Below, in pieces: positions 55,579 through 63,046 of a stretch of 64,000 bases of DNA (positions within the stretch are counted from its first letter, which is position 1; every line of letters begins with the position of its first letter). The DNA comes from an uncultured Collinsella sp. (GTDB lineage: Bacteria > Actinomycetota > Coriobacteriia > Coriobacteriales > Coriobacteriaceae): NCBI GenBank assembly GCA_900541695.1, contig UQKL01000006.1, positions 1 through 64,000 on the forward strand. The letters run 5' to 3'. The notes under the pieces are model-generated. The model worked only from the letters and a program-made list of their open reading frames with translations, did not search any database and was not told the origin of the DNA. The translations under genes and the position numbers were made by a program.

Positions 55579-56586
55579 CTATTCGGAAGGTGCCTCCTCG
55601 TCTCGTATGCTTTTCCAGTTGCGGATAAGTGCCTTGCGTAGTTCGTTTTGTTTTCTCTGGTACCCGGTGTCGGTACAGCGAGGCATGCCGAGTGCTTCGC
55701 GAATGTTGTTCATGGCGCGGTGAAAGGCGAGCTGGCTGCCGAACTGAGCCGAAGTGAGCGTAACGATTCGATATCCCATTTGGGAGAGAACGGCCTCTCG
55801 CTCCGCATCTGCTCCCTTGCGCTCGAGCTCATCGTGAAAACCGCCCTTATATTCGATACCGAGCGCCCTGCGCTCATAGGTCACGAGCGCATCGATTTTG
55901 AGCGTTCGAGCTTTGGCGCAATGCCAGAGACGTTGAGGGATCTCGAGCGGTTTGTTGAGTTCGACACCTCGGATGCCAACGCCGCCTTCGCTTGTTGGGA
56001 GCGAGAGGGCGATTGCCGAAGCGGTCTCCATAGGCGAGGCCGAGCGATCGTAGATGTGCCTGAGCGCGAGCCGTGCACGTGTGGCACCGGGTTTGCCGGG
56101 GTGCCGATCGAGCAGTTCGGTTATTTCATCCTTGGAGGTGGTGGCTGGTTGCTCGGTATAAGGGTCGGCGGGATTGAGCCTCATGCGATAATCGCCGCAA
56201 ACTTCATAGCCATATTCGAGATATTCGATCCTATCCATCCACTCGGCAGCGAGCACGAAGGCGAAGGCTTCGTCGGTGATGAAGATTCCGGGCGTCAACT
56301 CGTTAATATGCTCGTAGGGAAGATTTTGTCCAAGAATGTGGCAAACGACGCCTTTGGTACGAATTCGCTCAAATTCGAATACAACCGCGATATCGATAGT
56401 CTTAAGCATATCGGACGGAATGCCGCAGTCGGTAAGGGCCTGTCGTATGCGCGCAACACGTTGCTGGGTGGAGATGCCTTGTGCGCCTATCTGGTAGTCG
56501 TGCCGCGCAAGAGACTGAACCAAATTCTGGGGTGCATGATGGACAAGCCATGCGGTTTTATGCGAAATGAGAACAGGGGTATCCAT
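55579..56586 (-). CDS. DUF559/AbiEi-like protein with a PD-(D/E)xK nuclease fold
   Basis: A 335-residue protein. The N-terminal half (1-~165) is uncharacterised and may include a winged-helix AbiEi-type part. The C-terminal half (~185-300) matches the Vsr/DUF559 layout of actinobacterial proteins: SPMETASAIAL, then Asp232 in KIDAL, Glu245 and Lys247 in GIEYKGGFH, Asp260 and RIVTLTSAQF. Asp/E-x-K spacing fits a PD-(D/E)xK nuclease. A DNA-targeting defence or mobile-element role is inferred. GAGAGG lies six bases before the ATG. It fills the inverted-repeat cassette alone, with no partner gene. Confidence 0.7.
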   Translation of the reverse strand: MDTPVLISHKTAWLVHHAPQNLVQSLARHDYQIGAQGISTQQRVARIRQALTDCGIPSDMLKTIDIAVVFEFERIRTKGVVCHILGQNLPYEHINELTPGIFITDEAFAFVLAAEWMDRIEYLEYGYEVCGDYRMRLNPADPYTEQPATTSKDEITELLDRHPGKPGATRARLALRHIYDRSASPMETASAIALSLPTSEGGVGIRGVELNKPLEIPQRLWHCAKARTLKIDALVTYERRALGIEYKGGFHDELERKGADAEREAVLSQMGYRIVTLTSAQFGSQLAFHRAMNNIREALGMPRCTDTGYQRKQNELRKALIRNWKSIRDEEAPSE

Positions 56587-56678
56587 TGAGGGCCTCTCGC
56601 TCTGAGCCGGTATCCAACTCTTATGTCCGTTGAAGTGGGGAAATATACCGGATGTGAGTAAATCAACTCACTCATGCT

Positions 56679-56759
56679 GTGAGCTCAATCCAAACATGTA
56701 CGTCAGCCTCCAAAGATGTCGGAAAATGTCGTTTTTGGAGGCTGACGTACATGTTTTGG
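56679..56759. repeat. Right inverted repeat of the nuclease cassette
   Basis: GTGAGCTCAAT is followed by a palindrome whose arms (56690-56714 and 56734-56759) differ from the left copy at one stem position that has changed on both sides (CGTGT/ACACG versus CATGT/ACATG). The right arm has one extra T. The gap 56587-56890 holds this and the upstream region of the TRIC gene. Confidence 0.88.
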
Positions 56760-56890
56760 ACCCTTGGCATTCCAGTAACGCCACGCCCCCACCCAGTCCC
56801 GACCGTTTGCCGAGCAATAGGGTCGCAATCGGCGCTGAACATGTACTATGTACGGGCATTGTCCAAATCCGTAATCCAAAGGACCCCATC

Positions 56891-57580
56891 TTGCCCGTCG
56901 TCGCCGCTATGACCATTACCTCACATGCCTCGGATGCCATGGTCGCTATTCCGTTTTGGCTCGAGATGTTCGCCGTTGTCGCTGCATCGATCTCGGGTGT
57001 ACTGGTTGCGCGCGAGCACAAACTCGACCTGGTGGGTGCAGTTGCGCTCGCGGTGGTTTGCGGCCTGGGCGGCGGTCTTTTGCGCGATATGACGCTGCAG
57101 GTGGGCAACGTCTACATCCTCAACCAGCCGATGGCGCTCCCGCTTTCCATTGCCACGGCAGCCATCATCTACATTTTCCCGGCAATCGTCGACAAACCCG
57201 AAAAACTCATTCCCCTGCTCGACATCATCTCGGTCGGCATCTATGCCGCCACCGGAGCGGACAAGGCGCTTGTCTACGGCTTTGCACCGGCGGTGTGCAT
57301 CATGATGGGCTTTTTTACCGCGGTGGGCGGCGGCATGTTGCGCGACGGCTTTATGGGCGTGGTTCCGGGCATTTTCCAACGTACTAACTTTTATGCCATC
57401 GCCGCCATCGCCGGATCGACAAGCTATGTGTGTCTCGTTATGAGCGGCATCATGAGCAATGTCGCCGCGCTGGTCGTATGCGTTGTCGTGACCATGGGTC
57501 TGCGCTGGCTCTCGCTGCGCTTTGACATCAAAAGCCCCACCGAAGAAGATATCGCGCGCTTCTTGCACCGTAAAAAGTAG
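56891..57580 (+). CDS. TRIC-family (YadS/UPF0126) membrane channel
   Basis: A 229-residue protein with seven hydrophobic helices in two three-helix repeats, each holding the glycine-rich motif: GGGLLRDM and GGGMLRDG. This is the trimeric intracellular cation channel family (bacterial YadS/YicG), thought to pass K+ or possibly Gly. The start is taken as TTG at 56891 because AAAGGA lies seven bases upstream; an ATG at 56909 has no Shine-Dalgarno. Upstream open sequence belongs to the cassette repeat. Confidence 0.88.
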   Translation: MPVVAAMTITSHASDAMVAIPFWLEMFAVVAASISGVLVAREHKLDLVGAVALAVVCGLGGGLLRDMTLQVGNVYILNQPMALPLSIATAAIIYIFPAIVDKPEKLIPLLDIISVGIYAATGADKALVYGFAPAVCIMMGFFTAVGGGMLRDGFMGVVPGIFQRTNFYAIAAIAGSTSYVCLVMSGIMSNVAALVVCVVVTMGLRWLSLRFDIKSPTEEDIARFLHRKK

Positions 57581-57686
57581 ACAGCACGGCACGACCCTTC
57601 GAAATGCAACCGAGAGGGTCTTTTAGAGCGCCCGCGCGTTGGGTACCCTGTTAGATGCATATCGAGCATCTGACGAAGGATTCACT

Positions 57687-58832
57687 ATGCCCTGTAATCA
57701 ATTCCCGTTGACCCAGCGCCGTAAAGCATGGGGCCGCATCACCATCCTGTTCGCGCTCATCGCGCTGGCGATCACCGTGCTTCCCACGGCGTCGTTCGCC
57801 GGCACGGACACCGCAGGCAACGTACTTGCGACCGACAATGACGCCAATCCGTCCGGCGTCGATGGTGACCTGTACTGGGCCGGCCAGGCCCTCAACTTGG
57901 ACGATGCGTCCATTGACCGTGATGTCATCGCCGCGGGCGATACCCTCTCGATCCGCGACTGCACGGTTGGCGGCGCCGTCCGTCTGGCGGCACGCACCAT
58001 CGACATCGCCAAGACCACGGTTGATGGCAGCGTCACGGTGGCCGGCCAGCACGTTGTGCTCAACACCGGTAGCACCGCCAACTGTTTTTACGCGATGGGC
58101 GAGACGGTTGCCCTGCGAGGCTCCACCAAGTCGGCAGCGCTGGCAGGCGATACGGTGACCATCGATGGCACCGTCGAGGGCGATGTCGAGGTTTGGGCCG
58201 ACAAGCTCATCCTGGGCAAGAACGCCCATATCACCGGCACCGTGAACGCGCACGTCTCCGAGGACCCCGAGCGTGCCGCAGGGGCCGAGGTAGGCGCGCT
58301 CAAGATCGACCGCACCGAGAACGAGGATACTTCCACCGTTAACGATGTCATCGGCGGTATCGTCGCTGCGGCACTATCGACCTGCTTTGTCGCTCTGCTG
58401 CTCGAGCTCGTCTTTCCGCGTGCGACTGCCAGCGCCGCCGGTATGCTCCACCAGCGCCCCATGCCCCTGTGGGTGAGCGGTCTTCTGGGCACGATTGCTA
58501 TCGTCCCCGCCGTCCTACTGCTAATTATCTCTATCGCCGGTCTGTCGCTTGCCGGAGCCCTCATGTGCGGTGTTATTGGCATCGCGCTGGTGTCGAGTGC
58601 CTTTGCGGGGTGCGCGATCGCCCGCATGGTCGGACACAGCCAAAACCGCTACGCCATGGCAGCCATCGGCGGCGTGATCGCCGGCGCCCTCACGGGGCTT
58701 CCCCTCGTAGGTGATTTCATCAGCGGCGTGGCCTTCGTCTTTACACTCGGCTACATCATCCAAATCATCTGGCGCAACGCCCACCTTAAGCCGCAGCAGC
58801 CGGCTAACGCGCCAGAACTCCCCACCGCTTAG
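57687..58832 (+). CDS. Exported bactofilin-like membrane protein
   Basis: A 381-residue protein. A signal peptide (~15-42; ILFALIALAITVLPTASFAG) leads to a beta-helix-like region (~60-200) with repeating V/I-x-G-x-V steps (DRDVIAAGDTLSI, VEGDVEVWADKLIL) typical of polymer-forming bactofilins. The C-terminal half has four or more hydrophobic helices. An extracytoplasmic beta helix tied to the membrane is the likely picture; function is unknown. GAAGGA precedes the ATG at 57687. Confidence 0.75.
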   Translation: MPCNQFPLTQRRKAWGRITILFALIALAITVLPTASFAGTDTAGNVLATDNDANPSGVDGDLYWAGQALNLDDASIDRDVIAAGDTLSIRDCTVGGAVRLAARTIDIAKTTVDGSVTVAGQHVVLNTGSTANCFYAMGETVALRGSTKSAALAGDTVTIDGTVEGDVEVWADKLILGKNAHITGTVNAHVSEDPERAAGAEVGALKIDRTENEDTSTVNDVIGGIVAAALSTCFVALLLELVFPRATASAAGMLHQRPMPLWVSGLLGTIAIVPAVLLLIISIAGLSLAGALMCGVIGIALVSSAFAGCAIARMVGHSQNRYAMAAIGGVIAGALTGLPLVGDFISGVAFVFTLGYIIQIIWRNAHLKPQQPANAPELPTA

Positions 58833-58838
58833 CCGCCA

Positions 58839-58871
58839 ACCACCACAAAGGGGCCAGGCACCTTTGTGGTG
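58839..58871. repeat. GGGGACAG-type REP-like hairpin (variant GGGGCCAG)
   Basis: ACCACCACAAAGG pairs with CCTTTGTGGTG around GGCCAGGCA, seven bases past the bactofilin-like gene's stop. Same family as at 14110, with one base changed in the core. Confidence 0.85.
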
Positions 58872-58900
58872 ATGCAGACCAGCTCAGTCCCTGTGCACAA

Positions 58901-58936
58901 AAAGGGCGCCGACCATCACGGTCGGCGCCCTTTCTT
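58901..58936. terminator. Bidirectional terminator between the bactofilin-like gene and typA
   Basis: A perfect 14-bp stem (AAAGGGCGCCGACC, 58901-58914; complement 58920-58933), T-runs on both sides. Confidence 0.88.
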
Positions 58937-58960
58937 GTTAGACGCTATAAAGACCAGCGC

Positions 58961-60799
58961 TTATTTGTTGACCTGACCGGCGCGGACGGCGGCCTTCTTG
59001 CGGTCGGTGGCATTGAGCAGACGCTTGCGCAGGCGAATGTTCTTGGGAGTAATCTCGACCAGCTCGTCGTCGGCGATGTACTCCAGCGCCTCCTCCAGCG
59101 AGAAGGTGCGGGGCGGCACCAGCTGGACGGAGATATCGGAGGTCGAGGAGCGCTGGTTGCCCAGGTTCTTGGTACGGGCGATGTTGACGACCATGTCGCC
59201 CGCCTTGCTGCGCTCGCCCACGATCATGCCCTCGTAGCACTCGGTGCCCGGCTCAACGAACAGCTGGCCGCGCTCCTGCAGCGTACCCAGAGCGTAGGCG
59301 ACGGCCTTCTCGGTGGTCATGGAGATCATGGCGCCGTTCTGGCGGTTGCCGATCTCGCCGGCATAGGGGCCGTACTCCAGGAAGGTGTGGTAGAACACGC
59401 CCTCGCCGTGGGTGACGTTCATGATGCGGTTCTTAAGGCCCATGATGCCGCGGGTCGGGATCTTAAACTCGAGGTGCGTCACGATGCCCGAGGTGTCCAT
59501 GCTCGTCATGATGCCGCCGGAGGTGCCGAAGACCTCAACGACCTTGCCCGAGTACTCGTCCGGGCACTCGACGACAGCCTGCTCGACGGGCTCCATCTTG
59601 TTGCCGTTCTCGTCCTTCTTAAACAGAACGCGGGGACGGCCGACCTGGAACTCAAAGCCCTCGCGGCGCATGGACTCCATCAGGACGGACAGGTGCAGAA
59701 TGCCGCGACCCGAGACCTCGACGCCGCTCTTGTCCTCGAGTTCCTCGATCTTCATGGTCACGTTGTTCTCGGCCTCGTTGAACAGGCGCTCCTTGAGCTG
59801 ACGGGCACCCACGATGTCGCCGTCGCGGCCGACGAGCGGGGAGGTCGAAGCCTCAAAGACGATGGACAGGGTCGGCGGGTCGATCTCGATGGGTTCGAGC
59901 TCAACGGGGTTCTCGGGATCGGTGTAGACATCGCCGATATCGGTGCGGTCGATGCCCACGACGGCGGCGATATCACCGGCGCCGACTTCCTGGCACTCGG
60001 TGCGACCCAGGTAGTCGAAAGTAAAGAGCTGCTTGACGGTAGCGGTAGCGCTGGAACCGTCGTTCTTGACGACCAGGATCTGATCGCCCTGGTGAATGGT
60101 GCCGGAGTACACGCGACCGATACCGATGCGGCCAACGAAGTTGGAGTGGTCGATGGTCACACACTGCATGGCCAGCGGGGCGTTCTCGTCAACCTCGGGC
60201 GCGGGCATGTCGTCGATGATCATATCGAGCAGCGGATACATGTCCATGTTGCCGTCGTTGGGGTCAAGGCGGGCAAAGCCATTCATGGCGCTGGCGTAGA
60301 CCACGTGCTCCATGGCAAACTCAAGCTGGTCGTCGGTGGCGCCCAGGTCGGCCATCAGGTCCAGGCAGTCGTTGTAGGCCTTCTCGGGGTTGGCGCCCGG
60401 ACGGTCGATCTTGTTGATGACGATCATGATCTTGAGGCCGGTGTCGATGGCGTGACGCAGCACGAAGCGGGTCTGGGGCATGGGGCCCTCAAAGGCATCG
60501 ACCAGCAGCAGGGCGCCGTCGGCCATACGCAGCACGCGCTCGACCTCGCCGCCAAAGTCAGCGTGGCCCGGGGTGTCGATGACGTTGATCTTAACGTCCT
60601 TGTACTCGATAGAGATGTTCTTGGCGAGAATCGTAATGCCGCGCTCGCGCTCCTGGTCGTTAGAATCCAGGACGCGGTCCTCGACCTGCTGGTTGGCACG
60701 GAAGGCGTCCGTGGCACGCAGGAGCTTGTCGACCATCGTCGTCTTGCCGTGGTCGACGTGAGCGATGATGGCGATGTTCCTCAGATTGTCTACGCGCAT
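58961..60799 (-). CDS. typA: GTP-binding protein TypA/BipA
   Basis: A 612-residue translational GTPase. G1 is AHVDHGKTT, the switch I region has [16 protein letters not shown]3 is [14 protein letters not shown] and G4 NKIDRPGA; the BipA-specific C-terminal domain is at full length. It acts on ribosomes under stress and in 50S assembly. GGGGAAC lies before the ATG. It is transcribed alone. Confidence 0.97.
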   Translation of the reverse strand: MRVDNLRNIAIIAHVDHGKTTMVDKLLRATDAFRANQQVEDRVLDSNDQERERGITILAKNISIEYKDVKINVIDTPGHADFGGEVERVLRMADGALLLVDAFEGPMPQTRFVLRHAIDTGLKIMIVINKIDRPGANPEKAYNDCLDLMADLGATDDQLEFAMEHVVYASAMNGFARLDPNDGNMDMYPLLDMIIDDMPAPEVDENAPLAMQCVTIDHSNFVGRIGIGRVYSGTIHQGDQILVVKNDGSSATATVKQLFTFDYLGRTECQEVGAGDIAAVVGIDRTDIGDVYTDPENPVELEPIEIDPPTLSIVFEASTSPLVGRDGDIVGARQLKERLFNEAENNVTMKIEELEDKSGVEVSGRGILHLSVLMESMRREGFEFQVGRPRVLFKKDENGNKMEPVEQAVVECPDEYSGKVVEVFGTSGGIMTSMDTSGIVTHLEFKIPTRGIMGLKNRIMNVTHGEGVFYHTFLEYGPYAGEIGNRQNGAMISMTTEKAVAYALGTLQERGQLFVEPGTECYEGMIVGERSKAGDMVVNIARTKNLGNQRSSTSDISVQLVPPRTFSLEEALEYIADDELVEITPKNIRLRKRLLNATDRKKAAVRAGQVNK

Positions 60800-60916
60800 G
60801 TAGTTCCCCTATCTTCTATCTATATACAACCGGCACGCGTATGCGACCCGCCCAGTAACACAACGCTCGGCGGGAATTTTGAGCCTTTTACCGAAAACTC
60901 GTTTATTTTAGCGATT

Positions 60917-61366
60917 TTAGATAAGAGGGGTTTCCTCGCCTGCAGGTTCAGGGTCGCTCCACATAAAACCATCGCCGGCGCCCACACCTTCGTACAGTAC
61001 ATATGCCGAAAAGCCGCTCTCGAGCGTCGTCTCAAAGAAACTCACAAGCAGGGCGTCATGGTAGCCGCCATCAATTTCGACACAACCGGTGTAGCCGATG
61101 GCGTAACGGGCGATGCGACCCAGGCCCTCGTCCTTAAGGCCCATCTTGTGCTCGGAGATAAAGTTGGTGGCAGCCTCGAGGCATGCCTCCCCGCCGTCCT
61201 CGTCGAGTGCCGCCAGATAGCGGTTGGACGCGGCGTCTTCGATCGCAACGACAACACCGGGGTTCTCACCAGCGGCCAGGTCGTCTAAAAATGCCCCGAT
61301 GAGGTCGCACACCATGGCGTCGAGCTCGGCGGAGACGTTTCCGGCGTCCTGCATATCCTGTGCCAT
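60917..61366 (-). CDS. Conserved hypothetical protein
   Basis: A 149-residue soluble acidic protein with no recognised family. It begins with a helix (MAQDMQDAGNVSAELDAMV) and continues as mixed alpha/beta (NPGVVVAIEDAASNRYLAAL, YTGCVEIDGGYHDALLVSFF). It lies 30 bp after the small membrane-protein gene and is likely in the operon that starts with the bifunctional-nuclease-family gene. Confidence 0.7.
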   Translation of the reverse strand: MAQDMQDAGNVSAELDAMVCDLIGAFLDDLAAGENPGVVVAIEDAASNRYLAALDEDGGEACLEAATNFISEHKMGLKDEGLGRIARYAIGYTGCVEIDGGYHDALLVSFFETTLESGFSAYVLYEGVGAGDGFMWSDPEPAGEETPLI

Positions 61367-61396
61367 TTTTAGACCTTCCCATCGAGTCCGGCGTCG

Positions 61397-61786
61397 TTAC
61401 ATCTCTTGTGCCTCGGCAGCGATCTCGGCGGCGGCGTCGCGGGCGCGCATCATATCGGCGGCGCGCTTATCGAGTACCTTGATCTGGTTGGTCAGCATCA
61501 CGGCATCGACCACGCCCCAGATGACCAAGCCCGTCGAAATCGAAAACCCAAGCGCACCAACTGTACCACGAAGGCGCGAGGAGATTGCCGCGACAAGTGC
61601 GGAGACGGCAACCATCTTGATAAAGGAGGCACGGCGCTCGCGAAGCGTACGGGCCTGCGTCACATAGGCGATGCGTGCGGTCTCGGATGCCTCCGAGCGC
61701 ATCTGGGCCTCGCGGGCAATGGCGGCGGCTTCGGCTGAAACGCCGCGACCCATCAGTGCACACTCCGTCTCATGGCTACTCGTCAT
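61397..61786 (-). CDS. Small membrane protein of unknown function
   Basis: A 129-residue protein with a helical, Ala/Glu/Arg-rich N-terminus (EAAAIAREAQMRSEASE), two hydrophobic segments (~57-72 and ~78-98) and a helical charged tail. Its ATG directly follows the TAA of the upstream gene (TAAATG), so translation is coupled. No family is recognised. Confidence 0.7.
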   Translation of the reverse strand: MTSSHETECALMGRGVSAEAAAIAREAQMRSEASETARIAYVTQARTLRERRASFIKMVAVSALVAAISSRLRGTVGALGFSISTGLVIWGVVDAVMLTNQIKVLDKRAADMMRARDAAAEIAAEAQEM

Positions 61787-62287
61787 TTAAAAATCATCGG
61801 GCGAGAGCGTATGGACGAACTCGTCGAACTTCTCAAATTCCTGCTCGTCATCGACTTCCTCGGCAACCGGAGAGACGGTCCCCAGGCGGTTCATGATGTC
61901 GTCCTCAACAAACATGGGAGCATTGCTGCGCACGGCGAGGGCGATGGCATCGCTCGGACGCGCATCGATCCTATGCTCGTTGCTGTCGGCCAAAACAACG
62001 ACCGTCGCATAGAACACGGGAGGCTCGGCACGGACAATCTCGATGCGCTCGAGTTTTGCATCCAGGGCATCAAGCGTGTCGAGCAGCAGGTCATGGGCGA
62101 TCGGGCGCTCGGCACGACCGCTGTCGATACCGCGGCTAATAGCCGCAGCCTCAAACGAACCAGTTTGGATAGAAAGGGAGCGCAGCGGCGCAGGGGAGTC
62201 CGATTTGCTGCAGCGCTCGCGAAGTACGATAAGCGATGGCACGGGACCGGCGGCCATGACGATGGTCTCTATGTCGACACGAACCAT
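61787..62287 (-). CDS. Bifunctional nuclease family protein (DUF151)
   Basis: A 166-residue protein of the BFN/DUF151 family: the N-terminal DIETIVMAAGPVPSLIVLRE, the central AHDLLLDTLDALDAKLERI and HRIDARPSDAIALAVRSNAP are family hallmarks. Plant members have RNase/DNase activity; the bacterial role is unclear. The acidic C-terminus (EEVDDEQEFEKFDEF) is extra. GGAGG lies six bases before the ATG at 62287. Confidence 0.9.
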   Translation of the reverse strand: MVRVDIETIVMAAGPVPSLIVLRERCSKSDSPAPLRSLSIQTGSFEAAAISRGIDSGRAERPIAHDLLLDTLDALDAKLERIEIVRAEPPVFYATVVVLADSNEHRIDARPSDAIALAVRSNAPMFVEDDIMNRLGTVSPVAEEVDDEQEFEKFDEFVHTLSPDDF

Positions 62288-62407
62288 GGAACACCTCCGG
62301 TACGTAGCGGTTAACACGCGGCGCCTTCGCCGCATTGAATAGCTATACTACCCAATCTTTCGCACAGCACACAAAACCAAAATGAGTTTTATCACACACA
62401 AGAAAAA

Positions 62408-62432
62408 AGCCCCGAGGCCATGCCTCGAGGCT
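62408..62432 (-). terminator. Terminator after the tRNA-Ala/Ile genes
   Basis: GCCcCGAGGC pairs with GCCTCGaGGC; on the minus strand a run of six T follows. Confidence 0.88.
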
Positions 62433-62446
62433 CTTCACAGTTTTGA

Positions 62447-62523
62447 TGGTGGACCTGACAAGATTCGAACTTGTGACCTCCCGGTTATCAGCCGGACGCT
62501 CTAACCAACTGAGCTACAGGTCC
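62447..62523 (-). tRNA. tRNA-Ile (anticodon GAT), copy 1
   Basis: A 77-nt tRNA on the minus strand. GGACCTG pairs with CAGGTCC, discriminator A, CCA encoded. The anticodon loop CTGATAA gives GAT, reading AUC/AUU. Identical to the copy at 62671. Confidence 0.97.
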
Positions 62524-62527
62524 ATCA

Positions 62528-62603
62528 TGGTGGAGGTTAGGGGGATCGAACCCCTGACCTCAGGCTTGCAAAGCCCGCGCTCTCCCAGCTGAGCTAAACC
62601 CCC
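62528..62603 (-). tRNA. tRNA-Ala (anticodon TGC)
   Basis: A 76-nt tRNA on the minus strand. GGGGGTT pairs with AACCTCC with one G-T; CCA encoded. The anticodon loop TTTGCAA gives TGC, reading GCA and other GCN codons. Only 4 bp from the tRNA-Ile downstream of it. Confidence 0.97.
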
Positions 62604-62614
62604 ACGGAGACAGT

Positions 62615-62659
62615 AATAAACACCCCAGCGGCGACTCGGCTCTCGCTGGGGTGTTTATT
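62615..62659 (-). terminator. Strong hairpin between tRNA-Ile and tRNA-Ala
   Basis: AATAAACACCCCAGCG and its perfect complement (16 bp), 13-nt loop. Each side ends AATAAA/TTTATT, so it can act as a terminator or processing site in either direction. Confidence 0.8.
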
Positions 62660-62670
62660 GCGAAAGAAAG

Positions 62671-62747
62671 TGGTGGACCTGACAAGATTCGAACTTGTGA
62701 CCTCCCGGTTATCAGCCGGACGCTCTAACCAACTGAGCTACAGGTCC
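62671..62747 (-). tRNA. tRNA-Ile (anticodon GAT), copy 2
   Basis: Identical over all 77 nt to the copy at 62447. It lies first in transcription order, 15 bp after a strong promoter. Confidence 0.97.
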
Positions 62748-62761
62748 ATCGCGCAAGGGAT

Positions 62762-62791
62762 ATATTAGACGAGTCGTTACGCGCGCGTCAA
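62762..62791 (-). promoter_or_regulatory. Promoter of the tRNA Ile-Ala-Ile cluster
   Basis: On the minus strand TTGACG (62786-62791), 18-bp spacer, TAATAT (62762-62767). Confidence 0.75.
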
Positions 62792-62818
62792 CAACTTTTT
62801 TGAAAATCTTTGAGGGGT

Positions 62819-62955
62819 GTCGGCCCCGGCTGCCCGGCGGCATGCGAAGTCGCCTGCTCGGACAGTCCTGCTCGCACGGAGAGCACATTAAGTGCTCTCC
62901 GGCTCGTGCGGAACTCGCGATCGACTTCGCATGCCGCCGGGCAGCCGGGGCCGAC
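62819..62955. repeat. 34-bp perfect GC-rich hairpin with nested hairpin
   Basis: Arms 62819-62852 and 62922-62955 are perfect complements (GTCGGCCCCGGCTGCCCGGC and on). The 69-nt loop contains CGGAGAGCAC/GTGCTCTCCG. The gyrA terminator with its T-run is separate (62974-63006), so this hairpin is not needed for termination. It occupies most of the gap 62748-63046, which shows no gene. Confidence 0.88.
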
Positions 62956-62973
62956 GCGAAGTTCAAGATTGTC

Positions 62974-63006
62974 AAAAAAGCGGTCGGCGCGCAGTGCGCC
63001 GACCGC
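62974..63006 (-). terminator. gyrA terminator
   Basis: GCGGTCGGCGC and its perfect complement (11 bp), followed on the minus strand by TTTTTTG. Confidence 0.9.
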
Positions 63007-63046
63007 CGATATATGGGGTCTGATATTTTCTACCAGCTAGGGCCTC

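Larger units (their letters stand above)
55489..56759. mobile_element. One-gene cassette between ~80-bp palindrome-bearing inverted repeats
   Basis: A 1.27-kb unit. Left repeat 55489-55568 and right repeat 56679-56759 are inverted copies of each other. Each contains a 25-bp-arm palindrome (TACGTCAGCCTCCAAA and complement) with a 19-nt loop; the two loops are themselves reverse complements with one change, and inner flanks ATTGAGCTCAC/GTGAGCTCAAT match. The single gene inside encodes a DUF559-like nuclease-fold protein. No transposase or clear target duplication is seen. It lies just downstream of two tRNA-Ser genes. Confidence 0.65.
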
